From Todiramphus chloris collaris (Eukaryota; Chordata; Aves; Coraciiformes; Alcedinidae), in NCBI GenBank assembly GCA_025345505.1, contig JANVCC010000021.1, forward strand, positions 3,535,111 to 3,599,110: a stretch of 64,000 bases of DNA, written 5' to 3'. Shown piece after piece: positions 47,566 to 58,512 of this stretch. Within the stretch, counting starts at the first letter, position 1. Every line of letters starts with the position of its first letter. The translations under genes were made by a program, and so were the position numbers. Under the pieces are notes generated by a model. The model ran no database searches and was not told the origin of the DNA. It saw nothing but the letters and a program-made list of their open reading frames with translations.

Positions 47566-49620
47566 AATTAATCTTTAGCATATCACACTGAAAGTGCCAG
47601 AAGGGATTGAAGAGCAGGAGTGGTAGAAGATGAAACGAGGCTGTGGAGAAGAGAGATGGCAGAGGAGATCAGAGATACAGGGCGCTGGCAGAAGGGTCTC
47701 ATCATACCCTGCACTCCCCGTGAACTGCTACCTAGGAGAGCGTTCCCATTGAGCCAGTGCATCCTAAGTACAGGCTGAGCAATTACCACAGCATCGAGCC
47801 AAGTGTGCCATGAAATTTAATTAAGGTCAACAGGCTCTGGTGCCTGGTGGGGCCTGAAGAGAACCCTTTCACCGCCTGTTGTTCTTGGTGTCCCAGCACA
47901 AACAGCCCATTAAAAGTCACTGGAAACGCTCCTGTCCCCTCGGTGGGTATCTGTCAGGTCTGGTGTGAATATTACACATGAAGCAGAAACGTGCACCAAG
48001 ATTCCCTGCAGACTCTTAATTAGCCTTCACGGTGTGGTATTCCTCATCTGCAGATCCACTAGCTGTGCTGAAGCCCCCGTGGGGAGGGGGTGCTGAGAAC
48101 AGCCCTTGGTGGGGACCCTCCACTGCTGCTGCCTCACGGCTCATGGCAAGTGGGGCACCCTGAGCATCTCCTCATCTCCACCTCCAACAGAACTTGGGCA
48201 GTGCTACTTGAGAGCAGATCCTGCGACGGGGACGGGAGCAGAGTGGAGGACTAGGCTGCCGGGTGTCTGCAACATCCTTTCCTCAATGGGAGAGCAATAG
48301 TCGTGGCTCCCTGAGCCATCTGCACTGCCCATAGAGGGGCAGGATCCATCCCCTTGGCTCCCCTTTTCCCGTGCCCACCGCCCCTTTCCAGACCAGATAC
48401 GGTGGGCAGGCTGGAGCTGGTCCAGCTCAGCATGCAGTACCATGGAGGCAAGAAAACAGTGAGACAGGTCAGACAGCTGAAGGAGAAGGTTCTTCAGAGT
48501 CTTTTTAACTTATAGGATCAATATTTGTGTAATATTCACGTTGTAGGACTAAATATTTGCTATAGCATTAAATATTTCTGCTCTGCTCTAGCGACTTCAC
48601 TAGACTCCAGTGCCTGGGGCTGCCAGTAATGAGCTGGAGTCACATACCAAACTGAATTATTATTACTAACACGTTTAGATGCAGCCTCATACCTGATGAA
48701 TGACACCTGCTGTGAAAAATGAGTGAAGCTATTTTTGGCAGGTATTTATCTGGTGTTTGGAGGGTAGCTTTAGACGTATGCAATTCAAATGCATTTCTTT
48801 AGGTAGGCTAACGATCCTGACATTATCATATTCAATGGAAGCACGTCTGCAAATGCATGTTCTATATGTGCTGTACGCATGCAAAATGCGTGTCCTAGAT
48901 ACCTAATGGCAGATCCAAGGCATAAACAAACTGCTAAGCCAATTGTGTGTTACTGGGCCCAGGTAAAATCACTAGGATCTTAGGCTGGACAGGAGTGCGA
49001 GATTGGATCAACCGTAGTAAAGATAAACATTATTATTCCCTTTTTGGAGATTAAAGCAATATCACAGATTTAAAATTGGATGACGCTTTGCACACCATTC
49101 GGAAAATCACGTTACAGGTTTGTCAAGGCACTTTCAGCTTACAGCTGCCTTATGGAAAAGTGTCTTATACTTCTCTTGAAAGCTGCATGTACATTCACCC
49201 TCTCCCTCTCTCCTTCTTCTACTGCCCTTGCTCCTTCTAATCATGCTCCGCAAGAAAAAAAAAAAAAACCAAAACAAACCCTGATAAAATATTTATGCAC
49301 GATGTTTGCACCAAAGGTTTTGTTTTGTTTTGCTTTATTGGTATTTTTTTTCACTTCTCCTGACTTACAGGTGAAAGTGGGAATTATTAGTGGGCACACG
49401 TGTGTTTGCACTGTTGTCTTGCTTGATCCCTATTGATACAGACATTAGCTGGACAGTATTTAGAGCAGGCTTGAAATGGGATTATAAATGTGTCTTCTGT
49501 GGTTTCTTTTCTCTTGAGACACCACCTTGTTCCCAGTAGTGTCCCTTGCACATTCAAAACAAACCAGCTAAACCCCCCTTCCTCTCTTTGTCCCAGGAAA
49601 AAAACAACCAACATTTCCCT
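47566..49620. other. Non-coding sequence
   Basis: I see unique sequence. A TTATTATTCCC word near 49030 faintly resembles the reverse of a MIR 3' region, too weak to call. An A-rich tract lies near 49256-49275. No gene is recognised. Confidence 0.4.
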
Positions 49621-50168
49621 CCTCCCCCTCTACTCTGCTCTTGTGAAACCGCACCTGGAATGATGAGTCCAGTTTTGGGCTCCCCAGTTTAAGAGAGACA
49701 GGGATCTACTGGAGAGAGTCCAATGGAGGCTACGAGGATGATTAAGGGACTTGAGCATCTCCCCTATGAAGAAAGACTGAGGGAACTGGGACTGTTTAGT
49801 CTGGAGAGGAGAAGACTGAGAGGGGATCTTATTAATGTCTATAAATACATGAAGGGTGGGTGTCAAATGGAAAGGGCCAGTCTCTTTTCTTTAGTGCCCA
49901 GCAATAGGACAAGGAACAATGGGTATAAACTCAAGCATAGAAGGTTCCACCTCAACACGAGGAGGAAATTCTTTATTGTGAGGGTAACAGAGCCTGGAAC
50001 AGGCTGCCCAAGAGAGGTTGTGGAGTCTCCTTCTCTAGAGACTTTCAAAACCCACCTGGATGCATTCCTGAGCAACATGCCCTGGGTGATCCTGATTGGC
50101 AGGGGTGTTGGACTTGATGATCTCTAGAGATCCCTTCCAACCCCTACCATTCTATGATTCTATGATTC
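49621..50168 (+). mobile_element. CR1 LINE, 5'-truncated, plus strand, best-preserved frame
   Basis: Begins near CTCTACTCTGCTCTTGTGAA, runs through the ORF2 C-terminal coding region and 3' untranslated end, and finishes with CCATTCTATGATTCTATGAT at 50148-50167. About 550 bases are present. The tail units are perfect and the frame is nearly intact, so this is probably the youngest copy in the window. Confidence 0.96.
49723..50127 (+). pseudogene. CR1 ORF2 C-terminal remnant (134 codons open)
   Basis: The frame includes [54 protein letters not shown] and [20 protein letters not shown], that is, most of the segment after the reverse-transcriptase core. It is open to the end, with two apparent stop codons just upstream (near 49660, where the family has a YC pair). 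It lacks the catalytic domains and so is inert. Confidence 0.88.
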
Positions 50169-52534
50169 CAAATGGCCAAGTTTGGGTTGTCCCAATGTTT
50201 TATGACAGGCACAATCATCATTGTTGCTGGAAATGACAGTGGCACTGATGTCAGCGGTCTTCTGCTCAAGGACAGATCCAGGAAACAAATCAAACATTCA
50301 GCGTTCAATATATCCAAACTGCAGGCTGGCAGGCCTATGAATTAAAGCTAGAGCAAACCCAAAGACTAGTGTGATTCCTGAATCTCCCTCTTCTGTCTTT
50401 GTCCTGTTATGGCTCAAAAGCAGGGTATTCCCCAGGTAAGTACCTGTGCTGTAGGTGCTTACCTAGTAAGTAGAGCTAGGACAAGCTGGGTCTGGGTAAA
50501 CTACTTGGGCTTCTCTGTCTCTCTGTCACCAGACCCACCAGAGCCGCCAACACTGGGGACAGGATGGAGGGACACATGCCTCAGCTCAGGGCTGTACAAG
50601 AGTGGCTCCCTGCCCTTCTGACTAGAGCTGCCTGTTGGCTGCAGTTCCAAGAGCAGGCAGGGTGGTTTTGCCCGTAACGTGGTGTAGAGGTGCATGCTTA
50701 GGTCACCTGCCTGAGCCCAAAGTGCTCGCAGCCAAACCAGAGCCCATATTTCTATGCCTCACAAACCAAGGGTTTATTCCCAATATCTTACTTGGTAGCT
50801 GACCTAGTATAAGTTAGAGTTGTTCACAGGCTGATATTCATCAACATGCATCTCAGATGCACAATGGTATTCTTGTAAATGTGGTTTCATTTTTTTTCTC
50901 TCTAAAAGAAAGCTAGGCTCTTATTCCCAGCTTTTTTTTTTTTATGAGCATAGTTCAAAACACTCATTTTCCTCGTCTTAATTAGCAAATTGCTTGTCAG
51001 CAAAGCAAAAATCATTTTACCTGATTTTATTTCACAATTTCTTCTTCTTAGCTTCCAAACTAAATACTTTGCTCCACAAACCTCTTTCTCACAATAATGA
51101 TGTATTAAAGGCTCTCAGATTTCTCTAAACAGTCTTAGGTGCTTAACACATATATTCTTTAAATAGTGTAATTTTATTTCTCACAGTGGGAAGCAGGCAT
51201 CATTCATAAAGTTCCTATTTCCTCAGGAGATCAGCACTGACTAATGCTCTGCACAATTAAGCATTTCAATTTAATTGTATGTATGAGATGTTGAACCAGG
51301 AGCTTTTTCAGACAGGGTCACGCTTTGAAAAACTGTAAGAAAAACAGAGTGCTTCAGTAAGCTCATTTCTATAAAATGGTTCATTTCCCCATCCCACTCA
51401 AAATTTATTGTATAATACAGCATGTCCCAAAAGAAAAGGTTCAGAGAAAAGCAGTGATTCAGTGATAGATTGAACATATGCACAGAGCCAGGAGTCATGT
51501 GGGAAGAACAGGGCTTTTACACCAGCACCCAGAATTTGACTTCCCAAGTTCTGCTTCAGAGCTGATGAGGAATCTGTATTCCACCGGAAATTGAGTCGCC
51601 TATAATTTATGCTGTGTTTATTGGCACTAATTTCTCACGCTCATCTATCAGTTTCCAATCTTCCTCTCAGTAATCTGCATTCAATTTTTCAGTCCATATT
51701 CCCGTGGACTGCTGAAATTCTCTCTTGCTCAATAGTACTGCTCAAGAGATCTATTAAATACATTAGAAGTATTTACTGCGAGATTCACCTGAAATCCTTC
51801 TAGTCCATCTCCCCCATTTGTCTTAAGTAATGTGTGAATAACAAAACTAGAGAAATAGTGTGTCTTCGCTTTTTTTGATCACTAAATAGCACATTTACCT
51901 ACCAAAATGACCTAAAATCAGTAGTCCTTTCTCAGCATATGAATCAAGATATGTACACCCTCTAGAATTACAAAGGAATGATGATCAGGGTTGTGCGTTT
52001 TATTATGGCTGTGTTAAAATTTGCTGTTAAACGTGATATCCTGTGATTACTGAAACTTGTTAAGGCTTTAAATGAATGTGAATTACATACAAGCTTTTTC
52101 TAAACTGGTGGCTTGCAAGACCCATTTGCAAATATTTTTCATTTCCTCATTCCTTAGAAATGAAAAGTGAAGATACCACTAGTAATGCATTCAGCTTGAG
52201 GGGGTTTTGTGAATGGGTAAGGATTTCATCCCTTGGATCTCACACTAGAACTAAAACAAAAGGAGAAAGAGGCTCTAGTCATCTGTCTTGCTGTTTCCCA
52301 GGAACCAATAACTCAGGTACTAAAAACGTCTGACCAAATCAAAGGACTTTGTCGGGGGGAAAAGTCAGTGTTAAATATCTGAAGGTAGTATTTTTTTTTC
52401 CCTTAGGTGTTTCATATTCATGAGGGATGTCTTTCTACACGGAGCTCTCGCTCAGGTTCCTGGAGCTCATTCTCATACAAACTAATGTCTCTTCAAACAT
52501 TTGCAACTATTATAAACAACATTTGTTCTGGCAG
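50169..52534. other. Non-coding sequence
   Basis: No gene or repeat family is recognised. From about 50900 to 52150 the DNA is AT-rich with no homopolymer longer than about 12, a profile compatible with conserved non-coding DNA but not evidence for it. Confidence 0.42.
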
Positions 52535-52980
52535 AGAGAGACTACAATAGACATCTATAAAACCTGAGAAGTGATGGGGAAGGTGAGTGGGGAATGACAG
52601 TTTGCTATTTCACCAGATGTTAGAACAAGGGGGCACCTCTGAGAGACACATCTGAAGGAACCCAAGGGAATGCTGATTTCACACAGAGCATATTTAAATT
52701 GTGGAGCTTACTGCCACAGCGGTAGGTCCTGAATTGCTCATCCTGAACAAACGTATGTCGAGGGGGTCCAAGATAAGAATAGATTCCAAAAGGATTTGAA
52801 TGATTTCATGGAGGAGGGGCACTACGCAGGGTTGAATTCTTCAGCAGGCAAAGGTTGTTAATTGCTGAAGTTGTGATGGCTCAGAAGGGGGAAGATCACT
52901 CCTTTTTGGACCGTGTCCTGACTGTCTGCATTGAAAACCATGTGTGAGGTTGGATGGACCTTGACTCTGGACTAATTCAG
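52535..52980 (+). mobile_element. Ancient CR1-type LINE fragment, plus strand
   Basis: The order of words follows the older CR1 lineage I associate with crocodilian and turtle genomes: ATAGACATCTATAAAACC, GAACAAGGGGGCACC, TTCACACAGAGCATATTTAA, TTGTGGAGCTTACTGCCACA, TTTCATGGAGGAGGGGC and, at the end, TTGGATGGACCTTGACTCTG. No ATTCTATG tail is visible, unlike the avian-type copies. It is strongly diverged and probably predates birds. I cannot assign the exact subfamily from memory. Confidence 0.72.
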
Positions 52981-53827
52981 CCTCTATGTTTTCAGTGGCA
53001 ATCAGCCCTGCTATTTAAAGACAACTATTTCAGGATCATGTTCTTTGGATGGTGCATTCAGGTATTCTTTCAGACATTTAATTTTAGCTCTCAGGAATTT
53101 GAAAGTTCAAATAAATTTCATCTATATAAAGCATATTCTGAAGCAATTTATTCTGTTTTGAGACCTGTCACTTCAATGTTCAGTCTTGACAATATGAGAA
53201 GTTCTGAACTGAAGTAATGCACACAGAACAGAAGGCCACACACCTGCCCAGATGAGTCTGACCTAATGAACCTTATAGAGAGGGATTTAGCTGCTGATAG
53301 AGATGCCTAAATTTAGTTGAATGCAATACAGGCATCTGTATGTAAGCTAGGTGTCTAAGCTTCCATTAGAGTCAACGGAAATTTAGTCAGTAGGGAACGG
53401 AACTAAAAGAGATAATTCAAAGTTTTATGGGGTAAACTCCATCATTTGCTGAGCTGAACTAACCCTGGCTCCACTGACTGTAGTCTTTAGATCTCCAGTA
53501 ACTATTACAGGAAGCTTAGGCACTCAGCTGACATGTAGGCACCTCAATTTGTATGAATTAAGTGGGGAGCTGGACTCATTCATGATTTCAGTTAAACCCT
53601 ATAGAGTTATAAACAATTAATTTATGCTGGGTGGATCTGATATGTTCAGGATTCTCAGATCCCCCCCACACTAGTCCATGGCTCTTCCTTCCACAAAAGG
53701 AACAATTGCTTCAGGAGAGCTTGGTGCTTTGAGATGTATACAGTCCATATGGTAACATCAGCTAGGAGCTCAAGTTAGACTCCCCCTTCTTGGTACAGAG
53801 AGGGACTCCACCTTGGCATCAAGTTTT
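52981..53827. other. Non-coding sequence with possible old repeat words
   Basis: Words such as ATGCCTAAATTTAG, TAGGTGTCTAAGC, TTAGGCACTCAG and TAGGCACCTCAA recur at about 53308, 53350, 53517 and 53547. They suggest a decayed old dispersed repeat, but I cannot delimit or name it. No gene is recognised. Confidence 0.3.
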
Positions 53828-53957
53828 AATACTCAGCTTGACAGGGTGCTGGGCCATCTCTTTTAAACTATATACATATATGTACTTTACCTTAATAGGT
53901 TGGACTAGACCATCCTTGAGGTCTCTTCCAACTTGGTATTCTATGATTCTGTGGTCA
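53828..53957 (+). mobile_element. CR1-like LINE, 3' end, plus strand
   Basis: Contains CTTGACAGGGTGCTGGGCCA, then after an AT-rich interval GGTTGGACTAGACCATCC, TTGAGGTCTCTTCCAACTTG and GTATTCTATGATTCTGTGG. The GGTGCTGGGCCATCT word and the GACTAGACCATCC spacing differ from the other copies, so it belongs to a different CR1 subgroup. The left end is uncertain. Confidence 0.8.
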
Positions 53958-54243
53958 GGAACCCTCACTAGTAGTTGACAACCAAGTGACTTCCTGAGGT
54001 TGCATGTCTTTTTTTTCCAGCTTTTTAGAAGAATTTTTAAATAGTGGCTACTGCTTCTCTGAAAGGAGATACACCATGGCAATGTCTATATAAACAGCTG
54101 GCAATTCTCAGATGTATTGGAGTTATTGTCTGAAAGTCTCTAAAACTCAAGCCCTGGCATTGACACCTGGCTCTGAGGATACGTGGATGCAGCACACAGG
54201 GCTGGAGTGCTGGTTGGTGGGACCATCTGAATGGAGAACGTGG

Positions 54244-54308
54244 TCAGGACCCAAGGCTCAGACTGCAGCGTTCCTTGCTCAGGACCCAAGGCTCAGACTG
54301 CAGCGTTC
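54244..54308. repeat. 35-base tandem duplication (two copies)
   Basis: A 30-base core starting TCAGGACCCAAGGCTCAGAC is repeated without mismatch at 54244-54273 and 54279-54308. The spacer CTTGC gives a 35-base unit. Perfect identity suggests a recent local duplication, or an assembly artefact. Confidence 0.93.
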
Positions 54309-54915
54309 AGACAACGCTCAGCCTTTGAAGCCAAGCTTGTGTAAACAATCCAATCCACCTCTCGATAAGGTGCATCACCACATCAAGGAGAATGGAAAAC
54401 AAACTTGATTGCATCCACGAGAACATAGCCTAGCTGATTTCGCCTATTAAACCAAAAAATAAACACAAAGCAGCACCGGCATGTGTTGCTCCCTGAGTAC
54501 TACTAAGGAGCAGTTTAGCTCATTGTGCTCTGCCCCATCACACGAGGTGAGGTTTCTGAACGCCCCATCCTTCTTTAGCAGACAAAGACCACGAGAGATG
54601 GGCTTTATGTAATTTCCCTGTCCTACATTTACCTCTACCTGGCAACGATTTTGTCGTGCTGGCTGCGTGCTGCATGTTCTGTACCTCATCCCCAGCACCA
54701 CTCTCTCCGCATTTAGAGCTGAGAACATAACGATGTCAGATCTTCTGCTCGAGATCTAGGTGAAGGGAGCTAACATCATCTCATCCCTTTCCCCTAAACC
54801 ACATAGAATCTAATTTGACTCAGGCTCTGCGTCCTCATCTTTAAGTGCCAGCACAATTTATCTTTCTTTTCCCATCTCTTGACAATTCGTTTTTGATGCC
54901 AATTTGATGAGAAGG
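54309..54915. other. Non-coding sequence
   Basis: No gene or known repeat is recognised. Confidence 0.4.
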
Positions 54916-55043
54916 AAAAGATGGGAGGAAAATCTGAGACGTGGGGAGGTGAAGTGATTTGCCAGAGGCAGTAAGGCAGCTCACTGAACTTCGGACTTAC
55001 ACTGAAGTCTCCAGGGTCTCAGCAAGTGCTCACATCACTAAGT
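54916..55043 (-). mobile_element. MIR (core-SINE) fragment, minus strand
   Basis: Read on the plus strand this is the reverse of MIR: AGATGGGAGGAAAATCTGAG, GGGGAGGTGAAGTGATTTGC, then CTCACTGAACTTCGGACTTA, CTGAAGTCTCC and AAGTGCTCACATCACTAAG. The order matches the reverse complement of the MIR core followed by its 5' region. The last words match the tRNA-derived end, where the family reads AGTGCTCTAACCACTA. Confidence 0.82.
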
Positions 55044-56817
55044 CACACCAAATCCCTGCAAGTCTTAGTCCATACATCCCACTGGACCTCTGTGCACTTC
55101 ATCCCAGCCTCTTGTCCTCTCCTTCTCTAAATGCCCCCCATAACTGTCGGTGGCCACGCTTCATGCCTTGTCCATATATTCCCAATACCCTTCTCTCTAC
55201 CCGCCTTTCCAAAAGCTACCAGTCAGGCAGGAATGGCTCCATGCCATCTTTCCACGTCCGTCTTGCATTGTTGCAATTGTACAACACACTCAGCTTTCTG
55301 TTTGAATAGCAAACTGTTACTCAGCTTCCACTGTGAATAGTGGCTGCCCGGGGCAGGCGTGCTCACAGAAAAGATTGCTTTCTATCTTTCTAAAAATAAA
55401 TAATCAAAGAAAAGCAAAAGTCAAAAGCTCATCATGCCCCAAAGAAATGTCGGCATCTCCATGGAAGTCTTCCAAGTCTCTAACCCAAGATAGAGCGGTA
55501 GGGGCAGGAAATTTGCAGATCAAAGGTGTCAGAAATGTGAAGTTCTGTTTGTGTGATACAAGACCAGGGCTGTTTGCTCTTCTCAGAAGCAGTGAACAGG
55601 CCAGCACACTCCTGGCAAATCCAGTGGCTGAATGCCACTGCTGATTGTTGCACGTAGAGCTAGAGAGGAGACTATTTTAATTGAAATGGAGCTTTCAGAC
55701 CATTTCACTCCCTCTCATAAAGCAGCTGGAGATACTGAGGCACAACTTCGGAGAGACATTTTAAGGCACAGGTTCAATATTTTTCCTCCGTGGCACTCGG
55801 CTTGAAGTTCTCAGACTAATCCTGGAGTGGGAGCGGGGAGGCCAGGAAAGAAGCAGTGGAAAACCTGAGGGCAGATGTCAGCTGGGGGCTTTGGTGCTTT
55901 GCTTGGTGGAGCCAAGAGGAAATAGGTATCGGTTACCCTGGAAGGAGGAAACATCAGACTGAAGCTTAGGTCATCGCTGCTGGTTTTCTATAGCACCGTA
56001 TCAGTCTTACTTAATTGTACCAGCACAGATTAGATTACATTTGTAAGACATAAAATAATACACCTAGCAAGGGTTGCAAAATGCAAAAGGAACTGGGCAA
56101 TTATGATATTTACAACAGTTTTCAAGTAATACAAACATCTGACTACATCTTTAAGGGCAAGGAGGATATTTTTAAATAAACATGCTTCCTTCCTGCAAGT
56201 AAGAGATTGCAATAGCAACTGGCAGAAGGATTCATCTGTTATTTTAGTTGTGTTCATGGTTTCATGGGATTTAGCTCTAACAAAAATATTTAAAAGAAGG
56301 GAGCACATTCTATTGCAGGGAAATTGTCAAAGAGTTTTTTAATGTTATTCTATTCTACCTCATCACACATTGATGTTCACAAGTTTAGAACACTTTGAAA
56401 CCCATCCTTTTGCTGCTCAAGTTTTCTGCGGCTGATCCTCCTCCCCCCCCCTCCAGCATGGCTATTTTTTGTGCACATAGCTTAAATACAGTCCCTCCAG
56501 AAATCTTGGGAGTTACAGTGAATAAAAATGCATTTTCTTCTTAGTGGTATTCTAAACTTCTTTTATTTCAGTAGATATGTTAAGACAAATTTATATTATT
56601 TTGGGTTGGATTCTGCAGGAGTATTTAAAAAAAAAAAAGGAAAAAAAAAAGGTAAATGGAAAAAAAAGTGCTCTTGAGCTCATGTAGCTGAAGTGTACTA
56701 TGAATCTCAGAAGATCTTAAAGACACAAGAGGCATTGTGCCATGTTAGCAGTTATTAGGGAAGGAATAGCAAGAAAACCATCACGCACATATATGGATTT
56801 AGTGTGTTCCTTTCGAA
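55044..56817. other. Non-coding sequence
   Basis: A pyrimidine-rich stretch runs from about 55070 to 55230. A GATACTGAGGCACAAC word at 55731-55746 may be another minus-strand MIR scrap. An A-rich simple tract lies at 56627-56667. No gene is recognised. Confidence 0.42.
56627..56667. repeat. A-rich simple tract
   Basis: Runs of 12 and 10 A separated by GG, then GGTAAATGG and further A; simple sequence. Confidence 0.9.
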
Positions 56818-57130
56818 TACTATGTGCCATTCTGTTCCTCACCTTAAAGGAAATATAGTGGAAAACATTCAGAAAAGAGCTCCAGGGGTGACCAAACCCA
56901 TGGAGGAAACTTCATCTCCTCAGCTTGGAAAAGTGATCGCTGAGAAGGGATGTGGCACCACAAGTAACATGAAGAGGATGGAGAGGAGCTAATTGTTCTC
57001 TTCCAAGATAAGAACGAAAGGGTGCCAAATAAAGCTAGCAGGTTCAAAATGAGCAAAACCAGATGGCTCTTTATAAGGCGTATAGTTAAGCTGTGGGGTT
57101 CCCTGCAGGAAGATGCTGCCCGTGGTGGTT
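56818..57130 (+). mobile_element. Ancient CR1-type LINE fragment, plus strand
   Basis: The words ACATTCAGAAAAGAGCTCCA, CTCAGCTTGGAAAAGTGATC, GAGAAGGGATGTGGC, CAGGTTCAAAATGAGCAAAA, TAGTTAAGCTGTGGGGTTCC and CTGCAGGAAGATGCTGCCCG follow the older CR1 lineage in the right order. It covers a region overlapping and upstream of that in the copy at 52535-52980, with internal losses. No tail is visible, and the end near 57130 is where the match fades. Confidence 0.72.
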
Positions 57131-58099
57131 ACATGGGCATACGGGGAGCTCCTGAGTAGAAACTACTGATGGCTGAGAGAGCACTCCAGGGAAGTGCATG
57201 CTTCTGCTATTCTTACTCACTTCCACAGGCTTCTTTTTCTGGCCACAGTTAGAGGCAGCATACTTTGGTCTGGCCTTGCATTGCTGTTGTTATTTTTGTA
57301 ATTGCTTCCTGATAAAAACTATCCCTTTCTTTGCCCAGCTTCATCCCCAAACTCAGGTAGCAATAGGGTTGTTATTGCAGATATGTCACTTTGTAAGGAG
57401 GTGCTGATGTCAATGATTTACTGAAATACACGCAGCAAATCTAATCAGTAAACTGCTTTGGCATTAGAAACAGGAAAAGATGATAAGAGTGTCAAGAACG
57501 AGGGATTAATTCAGTTATTTTAGGGTCTTGCAACAACTGGCACTGCAAAAGCATGGCCCGTGAAACTCTTGTTTTTAAAAGAAAAATCATTTTTCCATGT
57601 GAAGTTACAGGCAACAGACTGCTGTTGTCTTTAATCCACCCTGGCAGAAATATGTGCTTGACCACTGTTAGCATTAAGAAAGTTGAAGACTGACCCCTTG
57701 TCCGAATCACAAAGGTGTAGACTTCTCCTTGGAGACACACTTCCCATACAGAGCCTATAAATAGCCCTTTGGAAAATATTTTACTGTATTTAGTGCTTTA
57801 TTAAAAGCATTGTGTAAAATGAATTCTCCATTACTCTGAGCTGTTCATCTGCATGTAATACCAATGGTAATTGATTTTCTGATGGTGCATGAACGGCTAA
57901 TGTAAAACCTCTGCAGAAGACTTAAAGGTGAAATCTATTCTCCCAGCAGAAAGCCTATATAATCTGGTTTTATACAGAAGCACATCTTAAAGGAATCGGA
58001 GGGGACTGCAGCTCCTGCATCCCAGTTACTGTTCCAACCTGTGACAAGGAGGTAGGCACCAGAGCAGTCTCCCCATGTCCTCTGCAAAGGAGGACATTA
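57131..58099. other. Non-coding sequence
   Basis: AT-rich unique sequence. No gene or repeat is recognised. Confidence 0.45.
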
Positions 58100-58512
58100 T
58101 AGATCATATGAGGAGCGTTTGAAGGAGCTGGGTCTGTTTAGTTTGAGGAAGAGGAGGCTGAAGGGAGACCTCATCACTCTCTACAACTCCCTGAAAGGAC
58201 ACTGTAGAGAGGCTGGTTCTGGACTCTTCTCTGAGGTAATTAGTGACAGAACCAGAGGGAATGGCCTAAAGCTGAAACAAGGCAGGGTTAGACTGGACAC
58301 TGGGAAAAAAATTCTTCACGGAAAGAGTGGTGAGATATTGGAATGGGCTGCCCAGGGAGGGGGTTGAGTCCCCATCCCTGGATGTGTTTAAGCACCACTG
58401 AGATGTGGTGTTGGGGGACATGGTCTAGGGGTGAACTTGTAGAGTAGGGTTAATGGTTGGACACAATGATCCCAAGGGTCTTTTCCAACATAAATGATTC
58501 TGTGATTCTGTA
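58100..58512 (+). mobile_element. CR1 LINE, 5'-truncated, plus strand
   Basis: Begins with TATGAGGAGCGTTTGAAGGA, follows the CR1 ORF2 end, and finishes with GGTTGGACACAATGATCCCA, GGTCTTTTCCAACATAAATG and ATTCTGTGATTCTGT at 58498-58512. It is of a different subgroup from the copy at 49621: the coding text has [11 protein letters not shown] where that copy has [10 protein letters not shown]. Confidence 0.95.
58119..58367 (+). pseudogene. CR1 ORF2 C-terminal remnant (82 codons open)
   Basis: The frame keeps [40 protein letters not shown] and a [20 protein letters not shown] stretch, close to the CR1 ORF2 terminus, before shifting out of frame. Truncated and inactive. Confidence 0.83.

Noticed and set aside
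55731..55770. Minus-strand MIR scrap
   Set aside because: Only one short word (GATACTGAGGCAC) fits, which is too little to separate from chance.
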